From positions 228,614 through 292,613 of the forward strand of contig NZ_QFWV02000007.1 of NCBI RefSeq assembly GCF_003149475.2: a stretch of DNA of 64,000 bases, written 5' to 3'. The notes beneath the pieces were generated by a model. That model was given only the letters and a program-made list of their open reading frames with translations, made no database searches and was not told the DNA's origin. Position numbers and translations under genes: made by a program. The DNA comes from Oceaniradius stylonematis (lineage in GTDB: Bacteria; Pseudomonadota; Alphaproteobacteria; Rhizobiales; Rhizobiaceae). Shown here one piece after another: positions 19,144 to 28,206 of the stretch (positions are counted from its first letter, which is position 1; every line of letters starts with the position of its first letter).

Positions 19144-19563
19144 TCACCACTCCATCAGTGTTCCGCCGTCCGGATCGTAGACCTGCACCACCGCGCATTC
19201 GATCAGATAGGGCCGCGCGTCGCGGTCGCACAGCGCTTCGCCCACATTTCGGGCAATCTGTTCGTCCGGCAGACCGCACACCACCTCGTGCCAGTGCGGG
19301 CCTTCGGAGTGCTGCAGGAAGACATCGACGCTGAAGCCCGCCGGCTCGCACCAGTTGGTCCTGATGCAGTCTTCCTTGAGCGCGCCCGATTCCATGCATT
19401 GCGCCACCGCCTTGCCGAACGCTTCCTCCATCGTCGCGCCAATGGCCACGCCGCTGCCCTGTTCGGGCGCCTGAACGAAGGCGATGCCATCGGCAAGGGC
19501 CGGCGTGATGGCCAAAAGGCCGGCGAATGCTGTGCCAACAAGCGTTTTGGTCCGGGCGGTCAT
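19144..19563 (-). CDS. exported protein of unknown function
   Basis: A 139-residue protein with a clear Sec signal peptide (MTARTKTLVGTAFAGLLAIT, cleaved after ALA). The mature part contains several cysteines that could form disulfides (CMESG, DCIRTNWCEP, VVCGLP, LCDRD, ECAVV). The ATG at 19563 gives the signal peptide; the frame extends to 19593. I do not recognise the family. It converges on the lipoprotein gene and is divergent from the DM13 gene. Confidence 0.75.
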   Translation of the reverse strand: MTARTKTLVGTAFAGLLAITPALADGIAFVQAPEQGSGVAIGATMEEAFGKAVAQCMESGALKEDCIRTNWCEPAGFSVDVFLQHSEGPHWHEVVCGLPDEQIARNVGEALCDRDARPYLIECAVVQVYDPDGGTLMEW

Positions 19564-19655
19564 GGACGTCTCCTCAATGTGATCGGCGCGCACTGTTCGC
19601 GCGCACCATAGCGGCCTAAGGTGACGGCGCGAACTGATCCTTTGAGGAAAACGCC

Positions 19656-20147
19656 ATGCGCCGGTTTCTGGCGATCGCCATCCCCGTCTTCGCGCTGGGC
19701 TTTGTGTGCGGCGCGGCGGCCTGGTACCTGTTCTCGCCGCTGATCATCGATGAGGTCGTCTCCGAGGAACTGCCGGCCGGGCTGGTCGTCACGGAGGTCG
19801 CCAGCGGCCAGTTCCGGGACGCCGACCGCGCCCATCGCGGCACCGGCAATGCGCAGCTTCTTGAAACGGGGACCGGCGCGCATCTTCTGCGCTTCACAGA
19901 ATTCGAGGTCACCAATGGTCCCGATCTCGAAGTGTGGCTGGTCGCCGAACCCGATCCGCAAACGTCAGGCGATGTGACCGCCAGCCAGTGGCTGTCGCTG
20001 GGCCAGCTCAAGGGCAATGTCGGCGACCAGACCTATGTGATCCCGGAAGGAACCGACATTTCCGCCTATGGCTCGGTCGTCATCTGGTGCCAGCAGTTTT
20101 CGGTGCTGTTCTCTCCTGCAACGCTCGAATTTGCGACGGAAGGCTGA
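19656..20147 (+). CDS. DM13 domain-containing protein
   Basis: A 163-residue protein with an N-terminal membrane anchor or signal (about residues 4-28) and a DM13 domain covering about 45-155. The domain shows AHRGTGNAQLLETG, LRFTEFEVTNGPDLEVWL and the conserved cysteine in VVIWCQQFSVLFSPATL. DM13 domains are thought to have a redox role outside the cytoplasm. It is followed after two bases by the DUF427 gene and probably cotranscribed. Confidence 0.88.
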   Translation: MRRFLAIAIPVFALGFVCGAAAWYLFSPLIIDEVVSEELPAGLVVTEVASGQFRDADRAHRGTGNAQLLETGTGAHLLRFTEFEVTNGPDLEVWLVAEPDPQTSGDVTASQWLSLGQLKGNVGDQTYVIPEGTDISAYGSVVIWCQQFSVLFSPATLEFATEG

Positions 20148-20149
20148 CA

Positions 20150-20530
20150 ATGTCCGAGACGATCATCCGCAATCCCGGCAATCGCGATCATCTCGCCCGA
20201 ATCCGGCCGCTCGGCCGGACGGTGACCGTGACGTCGGGTGGAGCGACGCTAGCCCGGTCGGACGCCGCGTTCGTCCTCGCCGAGGAAGCACCCCGGTACG
20301 GCAAGCTGCCCGAGGTCATCTACATTCCGTCCGCCGATGTCAGCGGGCTGACGCCCGTCGAAGGCAAGTCGACCCATTGTCCGCTGAAGGGAGACGCGTC
20401 CTATCTCGCCCTTGATGGCAGGGAGGTGGCATGGACCTATGATCGCTGCATCGACGGAGCGGACGTGCTGTCGGGCTACATTGCCTTCTATGCCGACCGG
20501 GTGGCGATCGAGACGCAAAGCGCGGCCTGA
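20150..20530 (+). CDS. DUF427 domain-containing protein
   Basis: A 126-residue soluble protein of the DUF427 family. Recognisable features are EEAPRYGKLPEVIYIPSADV, THCPLKGDASYLAL around residue 75, and a final AFYADRV. The family has a beta-rich fold and no firmly known role. The ATG at 20150 lies three bases past the DM13 gene stop, so the pair is probably translated from one message. Confidence 0.9.
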   Translation: MSETIIRNPGNRDHLARIRPLGRTVTVTSGGATLARSDAAFVLAEEAPRYGKLPEVIYIPSADVSGLTPVEGKSTHCPLKGDASYLALDGREVAWTYDRCIDGADVLSGYIAFYADRVAIETQSAA

Positions 20531-20610
20531 CGCCGGATGCCTCCCTTCGTCCCTCTTGCAATGCGTTTTGTGCGGCGCCATAACCGCGCCAGACGGACAA
20601 GGCGAACCCG

Positions 20611-21009
20611 ATGAAAACCTTCCTGACGCAATTCTTCACATGGTGGAACGGCCAGACGCTGGGCACGCGTTTTTTCACCTGGCGCCATGGCACGCGGGTC
20701 GGCGAGGACGAGTTCGGCAATGTCTATTACACCGGCGGCAGCGATGCCGATGGCGCCACGCGGCGCTGGGTGATCTATAATGGCTACGCCGAAGCGTCGA
20801 GCGTTCCGCCCGGATGGAGCGGCTGGCTGCATCACCGCGTCGACACGCCGCCCAGCGAGGAAGACTATACGCCGCGCGAGTGGCAAAAGCCCCATCTGCC
20901 CAACCTGACCGGTTCGTCCGCCGCCTACCGGCCCAAGGGCTCGATGCTCAATCCCGAGACACGGCCCGTCACCGACGGCGATTACGACGCCTGGACCCCG
21001 GGCAGCTGA
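20611..21009 (+). CDS. NADH:ubiquinone oxidoreductase subunit NDUFA12-like
   Basis: A 132-residue homologue of the mitochondrial complex I accessory subunit NDUFA12 (B17.2), found in Alphaproteobacteria. Diagnostic stretches are GTRFFTWRHGTRVGEDEFGN, RRWVIYNGYAEAS, and WSGWLHHRVDTPPSEEDY followed by REWQKPHLPNLTG. It would dock on the peripheral arm of complex I. It lies away from any nuo operon, as is usual, and upstream of the DUF2155 gene on the same strand. Confidence 0.95.
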   Translation: MKTFLTQFFTWWNGQTLGTRFFTWRHGTRVGEDEFGNVYYTGGSDADGATRRWVIYNGYAEASSVPPGWSGWLHHRVDTPPSEEDYTPREWQKPHLPNLTGSSAAYRPKGSMLNPETRPVTDGDYDAWTPGS

Positions 21010-21079
21010 CCCGACCGCTCCACTGGTTAATCAATTATTGACCCTGTTTTGGCCATAAGCGGCGGTTAGCCCGCGTGCC

Positions 21080-21538
21080 ATGAAGAGAAGCGCATCGATG
21101 AATCGCCGGGGACCGGTCCGATCGGGATTGAAGCGGCTTGTGCCGGCACTGATGCTGGGCATGCTCGCCACGTCTGCCGCTGCCCAGCAGGCCGGTGAAC
21201 CGGCGGCCAAGACGGCCAATCCGGTCGCCGAGTTTTCCGGCATCGACAAGATCACCGGCCGCATCATCACGTTCGACGTCTACATCGACGAGACGGTGCA
21301 GTTCGGCGCGCTGCAGATCACGCCGCGCGTGTGCTATTCGCGCGCCCAGAATGCGCCGCCCGGTTCGTCCACATTTGTCGAGGTCGATGAGATCACGCTC
21401 GACCGGAAGATCCGCCGCATCTTCTCGGGCTGGATGTTCGCCGACAGCCCCGGCCTGAACGCCATAGAACACGCGGTCTATGATGTGTGGCTGAAGAGCT
21501 GCAAGGCCGAATCGGACGTTCCGCCGCCGCAGTCCTGA
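21080..21538 (+). CDS. DUF2155 domain-containing exported protein
   Basis: A 152-residue protein with a signal peptide (cleavage likely after TSAAA) and a DUF2155 domain. The FSGIDKITGRIITFDVYIDE, QFGALQITPRVCYSR, and FSGWMFADSPGLNAIEHAVYD stretches are typical of this family, often encoded next to NDUFA12 in Alphaproteobacteria. Two cysteines (CYSR, SCKAE) could form a disulfide. Function is unknown; the location is periplasmic. Confidence 0.9.
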   Translation: MKRSASMNRRGPVRSGLKRLVPALMLGMLATSAAAQQAGEPAAKTANPVAEFSGIDKITGRIITFDVYIDETVQFGALQITPRVCYSRAQNAPPGSSTFVEVDEITLDRKIRRIFSGWMFADSPGLNAIEHAVYDVWLKSCKAESDVPPPQS

Positions 21539-21554
21539 GCCATTTCAGCGCGGT

Positions 21555-22172
21555 TCAATCGAACCTGGCGGTGCCGACGAGCGCCTCCGCAAGCATATGC
21601 TCATATTCGGCGCGCGGCACATCCACCGCTCCGAAACGCCTGAGATGATCGGTGGTGAACTGCGTGTCCAGCAGCGCAAAGCCGCGCTCCTTCAGGCGTT
21701 CGACCAGATGCACGAGGCAGATCTTCGAGGCATCCGGGCGGCGCGAGAACATGCTCTCGCCGAAAAAGGCCCGGCCCAGGGATACGCCGTAGAGACCGCC
21801 GACGAGCTGGTCGTCGTCCCACGCTTCCACCGAATGGGCGTGGCCGAGCCTGTGCAGGTCCGTATAGAGCGACAGGATCGTTGCGTTGATCCACGTCTTG
21901 CGGCGTCCGGGCGCCGGCTCCGCGCAGGCGCGGATCACCGGGCCGAAGGCGGCGTTGAAGGTGACATGATAGCGCGCCTGCCGGACGGTCTTGGCAAGGC
22001 TCCTCGGCACATGAAACCGGTCGAGCGGAATGATGCCGCGCATCTCCGGCTCGACCCAGTAGAGCGTCGGATCGCCGGCGTCCTCGGCCATCGGAAACAG
22101 CCCGACCGAATAGGCTTTCAGCAGCACCTGCGGCGTGATACGGCCCTCGCCATTGCCGTCACGCCCGATCAT
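21555..22172 (-). CDS. aat: leucyl/phenylalanyl-tRNA--protein transferase (Aat)
   Basis: Adds Leu or Phe from aminoacyl-tRNA to proteins with N-terminal Arg or Lys, marking them for ClpS/ClpAP (N-end rule). The 205-residue product shows [63 protein letters not shown] and the C-terminal [16 protein letters not shown] stretch. It is the last gene of a minus-strand series after accC, with a 44-base gap. Confidence 0.96.
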   Translation of the reverse strand: MIGRDGNGEGRITPQVLLKAYSVGLFPMAEDAGDPTLYWVEPEMRGIIPLDRFHVPRSLAKTVRQARYHVTFNAAFGPVIRACAEPAPGRRKTWINATILSLYTDLHRLGHAHSVEAWDDDQLVGGLYGVSLGRAFFGESMFSRRPDASKICLVHLVERLKERGFALLDTQFTTDHLRRFGAVDVPRAEYEHMLAEALVGTARFD

Positions 22173-22216
22173 CGGATCCGCCGTCGGCCGATTGGAGGCG
22201 GGGTAGCGCGCACGCG

Positions 22217-23569
22217 TCAGGTGTCTTCCGCCTGCCGGGCGAGATATTTTTCCAGCCAGTGGATGTCATAGTCGCCATTGGCGATGTCCGGGTTTTCCAC
22301 CAGGTCCTGAAACAGCGGCAGCGTCGACGAAATCCCGTCGATGACGAACTCGCCCAGCGCGCGCCGCAGCCGCATCATGCATTCGACGCGGTTGCGCCCA
22401 TGCACGATCAGCTTGCCGATCAGACTGTCATAATAGGGAGGGATCGCATAGCCGGCATAAACGCCCGAATCGACGCGCACGCCCAGGCCGCCCGGCGTAT
22501 GGTAATGGCTTATCGTGCCCGGCGAGGGCATGAAGGTCCGCGGATCTTCGGCGTTGATACGGCATTCGATGGCATGTCCGTTGAAGCTGATCTGCTCCTG
22601 TGTCGCCGATAGGCCTGCGCCGGAGGCGACGCGCATCTGTTCGTGGACCAGATCGATGCCGGTGATCGCCTCGGTCACCGGATGCTCGACCTGCAGCCGC
22701 GTGTTCATCTCGATGAAGTAGAATTCGCCGTCCTCGTAGAGGAACTCGACTGTGCCCGCGCCGCGGTAGCCCATCTCCGCCACCGCATTGGCGCAGATCA
22801 TGCCGATCCGGTCGCGCGCCTCGGCGTTCAGCGCCGGCGAGGTCGCTTCCTCCCACACCTTCTGGTGGCGGCGCTGCAGCGAACAGTCCCGCTCGCCCAG
22901 ATGGATGGCCTTGCCGTCTCCGTCGCCGACGATCTGCACCTCGATATGGCGCGGCTTGTCGAGATATTTCTCGATATAGACCGCATCGCTGCCGAAGGCG
23001 GCTCCCGCCTCGGTCCGCGCCGTGTCCAGAGCCACCGAAAGTTCGGCCTCCGACCAGGCGACCTTCATGCCGCGCCCGCCGCCGCCGGCCGCCGCCTTGA
23101 TGATCACCGGATACCCGATCTCGGCCGCAATGCGCTTGGCCTCGGCAATTTCCGTCACGCCGCCGTCCGAGCCCGGCACCACGGGAATGCCGAACTTGGC
23201 TGCCGTGCGCTTGGCCTCGATCTTGTCGCCCATGATCGAGATGTGGTGTGCGGTCGGGCCGATGAAGGTAATGTTGTGCGCTTCGAGGATTTCGGCGAAC
23301 TTGGCGTTTTCCGACAGGAACCCGTAACCCGGATGCACGGCGTCCGCGCCGGTGATTTCGCAGGCGGCGACGATCTGGTGGATGTTGAGATAGCTGTCGC
23401 GCGACGGGGGCGGTCCGATGCACACGCTCTCGTCGGCGAGACGCACATGCATGGCGGTTTCGTCGGCCGTCGAGTGGACCGCGACGGTCGGAATGCCGAG
23501 CTCCTTGCAGGCACGCAGGATGCGCAGCGCGATCTCTCCGCGGTTGGCGATCAGGACCTTGTTGAACAT
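22217..23569 (-). CDS. accC: acetyl-CoA carboxylase biotin carboxylase subunit (AccC)
   Basis: Carboxylates the biotin on AccB using ATP and bicarbonate, the first half-reaction of fatty acid synthesis. The 450-residue ATP-grasp enzyme begins [20 protein letters not shown], has the glycine-rich ATP loop [14 protein letters not shown] at about 159-172, and [14 protein letters not shown] near 288-301. Length is the family norm. It starts 15 bases after the accB stop, so both subunits are made from one message. Confidence 0.97.
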   Translation of the reverse strand: MFNKVLIANRGEIALRILRACKELGIPTVAVHSTADETAMHVRLADESVCIGPPPSRDSYLNIHQIVAACEITGADAVHPGYGFLSENAKFAEILEAHNITFIGPTAHHISIMGDKIEAKRTAAKFGIPVVPGSDGGVTEIAEAKRIAAEIGYPVIIKAAAGGGGRGMKVAWSEAELSVALDTARTEAGAAFGSDAVYIEKYLDKPRHIEVQIVGDGDGKAIHLGERDCSLQRRHQKVWEEATSPALNAEARDRIGMICANAVAEMGYRGAGTVEFLYEDGEFYFIEMNTRLQVEHPVTEAITGIDLVHEQMRVASGAGLSATQEQISFNGHAIECRINAEDPRTFMPSPGTISHYHTPGGLGVRVDSGVYAGYAIPPYYDSLIGKLIVHGRNRVECMMRLRRALGEFVIDGISSTLPLFQDLVENPDIANGDYDIHWLEKYLARQAEDT

Positions 23570-23584
23570 GGGTTTCGCCCGCGC

Positions 23585-24064
23585 TTACTGGATGACCAGA
23601 AGCGGCTGGCCGAATTCGACCGGTTCGCCATCTTCGATCAGAATGTCCGTCACCGTGCCGGTGCGCGGCGCGGCGATCTGGTTCATCACCTTCATCGCCT
23701 CGATGATCAGCAGCGTTTCGCCCTCGGTGACATTGGCGCCCACCTTGACGAACGGATCGGATTCGGGCGCGGGCGCCAGATAGGCCGTTCCGACCATCGG
23801 CGCGGGCACCGCGTTTTCATGGCTGGCCGCCGGCGCCGCCGCGGGTTCCGGCGTGACCGAAGGCGTCGCGGCGGGGTGGGCAGGCGCTGCGGCCGCCGGA
23901 GCCGGCATCGCAGCATGGGCGAAAGCCTGCGGCGCAGGCTCGCGGCTGACGCGGATGCGCATGTCGCCCTGTTCGACCTCGATTTCGGTCAGGTCGGTCT
24001 CGTTCAGGATTTGCGCCAGATCGTTGACCAATTGCTTGTCAAAGGCTGTTTTCTTGTCAGACAT
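23585..24064 (-). CDS. accB: acetyl-CoA carboxylase biotin carboxyl carrier protein (AccB)
   Basis: Carries biotin between the carboxylase and transferase halves of acetyl-CoA carboxylase. The 159-residue product has an N-terminal helical part, an Ala/Pro-rich flexible linker (about 43-87), and a biotinyl domain with EAMKVMN; Lys 125 is the biotinylated residue. The ATG at 24064 follows AGAGGA; the open frame runs further to 24244 but that part lacks family similarity. It lies between aroQ and accC. Confidence 0.96.
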   Translation of the reverse strand: MSDKKTAFDKQLVNDLAQILNETDLTEIEVEQGDMRIRVSREPAPQAFAHAAMPAPAAAAPAHPAATPSVTPEPAAAPAASHENAVPAPMVGTAYLAPAPESDPFVKVGANVTEGETLLIIEAMKVMNQIAAPRTGTVTDILIEDGEPVEFGQPLLVIQ

Positions 24065-24116
24065 GTTGTCCTCTTGTGCCCCGTGCGCGTGTGCCCGCGC
24101 GTGTCGAAAGTACCGC

Positions 24117-24560
24117 TTAAGCGCCGTCCGGCGTCTCCGCAAGGGCGCGGATCGCCAGCAGATAGCCATCGGTGCCCAGCCCGACGATCGTGCCCCTGCA
24201 GACCGCCGACAGCATGGACCGGTGCCGGAAACGCTCGCGCGCATGAATGTTGGAAATGTGCACCTCGATCACCTCGGCGTTCGATCCGGCGATTGCGTCG
24301 CGCAGGGCGATCGAAGAGTGCGTGTATGCGCCGGGGTTGAAGACGATCGAGATGCCGGCCAGCCCCGCTTCCTGCACCTTGTCGACAAGCGCGCCCTCGT
24401 GATTGGACTGAAAGTGCGAGATTTCCAGCCCAAGTTCCGCGCCGAGGCGCTCGCACTGCGCGTTCAGATCGTCGAGCGTCTGGTCGCCATAGACCTCCGG
24501 TTCCCGCTTGCCGAGCAGGTTCAGATTGGGTCCGTGAAGGATCAGAACATGTTTGCCCAT
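24117..24560 (-). CDS. aroQ: type II 3-dehydroquinate dehydratase (AroQ)
   Basis: Converts 3-dehydroquinate to 3-dehydroshikimate in aromatic amino acid synthesis. The 147-residue dodecameric-type enzyme has LHGPNLNLLGKREPEVYG with the catalytic tyrosine at 24, SNHEGALVDKVQEA, FNPGAYTHSSIALRDA and VEVHISNIHAREFR-like residues with the catalytic histidine. It lies directly upstream of accB-accC, an order found in many Alphaproteobacteria. Confidence 0.96.
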   Translation of the reverse strand: MGKHVLILHGPNLNLLGKREPEVYGDQTLDDLNAQCERLGAELGLEISHFQSNHEGALVDKVQEAGLAGISIVFNPGAYTHSSIALRDAIAGSNAEVIEVHISNIHARERFRHRSMLSAVCRGTIVGLGTDGYLLAIRALAETPDGA

Positions 24561-24692
24561 GGCGCCGTCAGCCCCGATTGCCGTCAGGACTGACTAGTCG
24601 CGGGCGCAACCCACGGCAAGCCCCGGGCCGGCGGCGAAAGGTCGGAGACGCCGAAAACCACACGTTTCTCGCGCGATCGGCGGCCTGGCGGG

Positions 24693-25448
24693 TCAGTTCG
24701 TTGCATCGCGGACACTGGCGATCGTGTCGCGCAGCGTCCGTTCGCCGAGCGCGCCGGGAACCATCTGGTCGCCGATGACATAAGACGGTGTTCCGGTGAT
24801 GCCCAGCGCCTCGGCCAGAAGATAGGTGGTCTCCACCGAGCGCGCGTTTTGCGGGTTGGCCATTTCCCGGCGCAGCGCCGCCTCGTCGGCGCCGAGCGCG
24901 ACGGCGATCCGCACCGCCGCCTCTTCGTTGGCGCGGCCGTCGACATTCATGAGCTGCTCGTGGAACGCGGCATAGCTTTGCGGCATCAGCCGGTTGAAGG
25001 CCAGCGCGACCATGTGGGCGGCCTGCGAATCCTCGCCCAGGATCGGGAATTCCTTCAGCACGAAACGCAGGTTCGGATCGGTTTCGATCAGCGCGTTCAT
25101 GTCTTCCATCGCACGCCGGCAGAAGCCGCAATTATAGTCGAAGAACTCGACGATTGTGACATCGCCATCGGGGTTGCCGAGCACCGGGTCCGCGGGATGG
25201 CGAAACAGATCGTCGGCCGCCGACGCGATCACATCCTTGCGCCGCTGGTCCTCCTCGGCGGTTCGCTGCGCTTCCAGCGCTTCCTGAACCTCGATCATCA
25301 CCTCGGGATTGGCGAGCAGATAATCGCGCACGATTTCGCCGATCTCGGTGCGCTGTGCCTCATCGAAGCTTTGCGCCCACGCCGGTGTGAGGGGCAGGGC
25401 CACGCACAGGGCAAGAGCGGCGATGGCTTGAACGGCAAATCGGGGCAT
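24693..25448 (-). CDS. DsbA family thiol:disulfide oxidoreductase
   Basis: A 251-residue periplasmic thioredoxin-fold protein. It has a signal peptide (MPRFAVQAIAALALCVALPL, cleaved near AWA), a helical N-terminal segment, the active site CGFC at about 107-110 in FFDYNCGFCRRAMED, and the cis-proline motif TGTPSYVIG. The N-terminal extension and CGFC are typical of the ScsC/Com1-like DsbA group. The ATG at 25448 is chosen for the signal peptide. It lies 34 bases downstream of the M48 protease gene. Confidence 0.92.
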   Translation of the reverse strand: MPRFAVQAIAALALCVALPLTPAWAQSFDEAQRTEIGEIVRDYLLANPEVMIEVQEALEAQRTAEEDQRRKDVIASAADDLFRHPADPVLGNPDGDVTIVEFFDYNCGFCRRAMEDMNALIETDPNLRFVLKEFPILGEDSQAAHMVALAFNRLMPQSYAAFHEQLMNVDGRANEEAAVRIAVALGADEAALRREMANPQNARSVETTYLLAEALGITGTPSYVIGDQMVPGALGERTLRDTIASVRDATN

Positions 25449-25482
25449 TGGAAAACCTTGGGTTGGCGTGCCGCGCCGGGGT

Positions 25483-26841
25483 TCAGCGCGGCAGGCGGAA
25501 ACGGTGAATGTCATCGGCACGCAGCCATTGCGGTGCGCCTTCGTTAAAGCGTCTTTTGGCGCGCGCGGCAAACCGGCGCGCCTCCTCATAGCGTCCGGCG
25601 TGGAAGTTGGCTTCCGCGGTGGCCAGTTCCGCCTCGCCGGTCGCGCCGAGCCGGCCATAGGCCATCGCCAGGTGCTGGTAGGCGCGCGGATTGGCCGGAT
25701 CGAGCGTGATCGCCACTTCCAGTTCGCCGATGGCGCGCCGCAGATTGGCCTCGCCGCCGGCCAGCACCAGCGCATGGCCGAGCGCCACCTGCATGGTTGG
25801 CGCGTTGCCGCCGGCGAGCCGCACCGCGCGGCCGAACGAATCGACCGCGCCCTGCGCATCCTGGGCGCGCAGCAGGATTTCGCCTCTGGCCTCATGGAAG
25901 TAGGGATCGTTCGGGCTTTCGGCGATCAGCTGGTCGATGATCGGGACGGCGGCACGCGGCGATCCGTTCAGGAAGGTCGACAGCGCCTTGCCGTATCGCG
26001 CCGCCTGCGATCCCGGATTGTCGCGGAAACGGCTTTCCACCGCGCCGGGCCCGTAGCTGTAGGCGAGGATTTTGGCGCGTGCCCGGTCGTGACGGCGCTG
26101 CAGGGCGGCGCTGTCGGTCTTGTTGAAATGCGGGCTCTCCTTGGCGATCGTTTCCAGGGCCACGCGGCGCTCGCGGGGCAGGGGATGGCTGATCCGGTAG
26201 GGGTTGATCTGCCGGCCGGCAAGGCTCAGTTCGCGCTCGAAGCGGTCGAACGTGGTCAGGAGCCCCTTCGACGACTGCCCGGTCCTGTTCAGATAGTCGA
26301 CCGCTGCCCGGTCGGCGGCCAGTTCCTCGGTGCGCCGGTATGACAGAAGGCCGCGCTGCGCCGCCTCCGCGCCGCCCATCGCGATGCCGCCGCCGGCGCC
26401 CACCGCATCGCGATTGCCCGACAGGCCGCCGGCGATTGCCGCGCCGACGCCGAGCACGGCGGTGACGGCGGCAATGGTCTGCGCCCGGTCGATCTGCTGA
26501 CGCAGGCGGTCCTGATGGCCGCCGGCCAGGTGTCCGACCTCATGGGCGATGACGCCGATGATCTCGTTGGGTGTCTCGGCCTGCACGATGGCGCCGATAT
26601 TGATGAAGATCTTGCGGCCGGAAACGAACGCGTTGAACGAGCGCTGGTTGACCAGAACGATGTCGGTGCGGCTGCGCTTGACGCCGGCAACCCGAAGGAT
26701 CGGTTCGGCATAATCGGCGAGCAGCGCTTCGATCTCGGCATCGCGCACGATCGGCACGCTTCCCGATTGCGCATGCGCCGGCAAAACGCCCGCCAAAGCG
26801 AAGCACAAGGCGATCAGCGCTGTGGCAAGACGACCGGCCAA
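25483..26841 (-). CDS. M48 family metalloprotease with TPR-like repeats (BepA/YfgC-like)
   Basis: A 452-residue exported zinc protease. After a signal peptide (to about residue 24) the catalytic domain carries HEVGH at 100-104 and the third ligand in RTEELAADRAAVDYL. The C-terminal half (about 260-440) consists of helical TPR-like repeats. This is the domain order of BepA, which monitors outer-membrane protein assembly. It begins a minus-strand run with dsbA, aroQ and accBC, so it may belong to an envelope-quality function shared with DsbA. Confidence 0.92.
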   Translation of the reverse strand: MAGRLATALIALCFALAGVLPAHAQSGSVPIVRDAEIEALLADYAEPILRVAGVKRSRTDIVLVNQRSFNAFVSGRKIFINIGAIVQAETPNEIIGVIAHEVGHLAGGHQDRLRQQIDRAQTIAAVTAVLGVGAAIAGGLSGNRDAVGAGGGIAMGGAEAAQRGLLSYRRTEELAADRAAVDYLNRTGQSSKGLLTTFDRFERELSLAGRQINPYRISHPLPRERRVALETIAKESPHFNKTDSAALQRRHDRARAKILAYSYGPGAVESRFRDNPGSQAARYGKALSTFLNGSPRAAVPIIDQLIAESPNDPYFHEARGEILLRAQDAQGAVDSFGRAVRLAGGNAPTMQVALGHALVLAGGEANLRRAIGELEVAITLDPANPRAYQHLAMAYGRLGATGEAELATAEANFHAGRYEEARRFAARAKRRFNEGAPQWLRADDIHRFRLPR

Positions 26842-26890
26842 GGTGTCCCACTTTCCGTTTTCGATTGCGCGGAGCGGACAAATGCCCTAC

Positions 26891-26904
26891 CGGCGGTACC
26901 GCCG
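26891..26904. promoter_or_regulatory. 14-bp perfect palindrome in divergent intergenic region
   Basis: CGGCGGTACCGCCG lies about 50 bases before the M48 protease start and 76 bases before the aminotransferase start. It could be an operator or an mRNA hairpin. High G+C makes such palindromes less surprising here, so support is weak. Confidence 0.25.
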
Positions 26905-26979
26905 TTTGCGCATCAATAACAGCGAAAACATGGCGGTTCACGTGAATTTCAATAGCCCGCATCAAGGTTCGGTGCACCC

Positions 26980-28119
26980 ATGATCCGGATATCGCAGCGC
27001 GGCACGGTCGCCCCCTTTTACGCCATGGACGTGCTGGCCGAAGCCAACCGTCTGGCGGCCGAAGGCAAGCCGGTCCTGTCTCTGGCGGTGGGCCAGCCGG
27101 GCGCGCAGGCGCCCGAAGCGGTGCGCAGGGCCGCCGCGAACGCGGCCATTACGGCGCGTTTGGGCTACACGGACGCGCTGGGCCGGCTCGAAACCCGTCA
27201 GGCCATTTCGGACCATTATCGCGACCAGTACGGCATCGCCGTCCCGGCAAGCCGGATCGCCGTCACCACCGGCTCTTCGGCGGGCTTCTCGCTGGCCTTT
27301 CTCGCGCTGTCGGAGCCGGGCGGCCGTGTCGCCATAGCCTCGCCCGGCTATCCCGCCTATCGCAACATCATCAAGGCGCTGTCGCTCGAAGCGGTCGAAC
27401 TGCCGATGAAGGATGGCGATTTCGATCTCGATGCGCTGCTTGCCGCCCATGCGGAAAAACCGATCGACGTGCTGCTGCTGGCCAGTCCTGCCAACCCCAC
27501 CGGCGCGGTGATCCAACGCGATGCGCTGGGCGGGATCGTCGAAGCGTGCCGCGATGCCGGCATCGCCTTCATCTCCGACGAGATCTATCACCGGCTTCGC
27601 TACACCGGCGACGATGTCACCGCGCTCGCCTTCGGCGACGATGCGGTCGTCATCAACTCGTTCTCCAAATATTACTGCATGACGGGCTGGCGCATCGGCT
27701 GGATGGTGCTGCCCGAAGCGCTTGTGCGCCCGGTCGAGCGGCTGGCCCAGAGCCTTTACATATGCGCGCCTGACCTGTCGCAGATCGCCGCGGCACGGGC
27801 CTTTGCGTGCACTGACGATTACGAAGCGATCAAGCAGGGCTATGAGGCCAACCGCAAGCTGTTGCTGGAGCGATTGCCGAAGATGGGCATCGGCTTTGCC
27901 GCGCAGCCGGACGGGGCGTTCTATGCCTGGTGCGACGTCTCGCGGCACACCAACGATTCAATGGATTTCGCGCGCCGCATGCTTGCTGAAATCCACGTGG
28001 CGGCGACACCTGGCGCCGACTTCGACCTGTTCGAGGGCGAGCGGCACATGCGGTTTTCCTACGCCGGCCCGACCGAAGCGATTGCCGAGGCGCTGGACCG
28101 GATCGAGGCCTGGCTCTAG
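26980..28119 (+). CDS. PLP-dependent class I/II aminotransferase
   Basis: A 379-residue fold-type I aminotransferase. Lys 230 in NSFSKYYCMTGWRIGW is the Schiff-base lysine; ASPANPTGAV (about 168-177) and SDEIYHRL (Asp 200, Tyr 203) bind the cofactor, and HMRFSYAGPTEAI carries the carboxylate-binding arginine. The amino-acid specificity cannot be told; aspartate/aromatic or alanine-type are likely. It is transcribed alone, divergent from the M48 gene, and ends at a terminator shared with rne. Confidence 0.92.
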   Translation: MIRISQRGTVAPFYAMDVLAEANRLAAEGKPVLSLAVGQPGAQAPEAVRRAAANAAITARLGYTDALGRLETRQAISDHYRDQYGIAVPASRIAVTTGSSAGFSLAFLALSEPGGRVAIASPGYPAYRNIIKALSLEAVELPMKDGDFDLDALLAAHAEKPIDVLLLASPANPTGAVIQRDALGGIVEACRDAGIAFISDEIYHRLRYTGDDVTALAFGDDAVVINSFSKYYCMTGWRIGWMVLPEALVRPVERLAQSLYICAPDLSQIAAARAFACTDDYEAIKQGYEANRKLLLERLPKMGIGFAAQPDGAFYAWCDVSRHTNDSMDFARRMLAEIHVAATPGADFDLFEGERHMRFSYAGPTEAIAEALDRIEAWL

Positions 28120-28144
28120 ATCGCCGATAGGACCGTCCAGGAAG

Positions 28145-28182
28145 GAAAAACCGCGCTCAACCAGTGGGTTGGCGCGGTTTTC
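28145..28182. terminator. bidirectional intrinsic terminator between aminotransferase gene and rne
   Basis: AAAAACCGCGC pairs with GCGCGGTTTT around a TCAACC/GGTTG inner stem and a short loop. Flanking A and T tracts give each strand a T run after the stem, so it can end both the plus-strand aminotransferase transcript and the minus-strand rne transcript. Confidence 0.75.
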
Positions 28183-28206
28183 GGAATCGGAAGCGCAGGC
28201 CCGCGA

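Noticed and set aside
21027-21041. TTAA-N7-TTGA as a CtrA site before the DUF2155 gene
   Set aside because: Mismatch in the second half-site, no flagellar or cell-cycle link and no further support.
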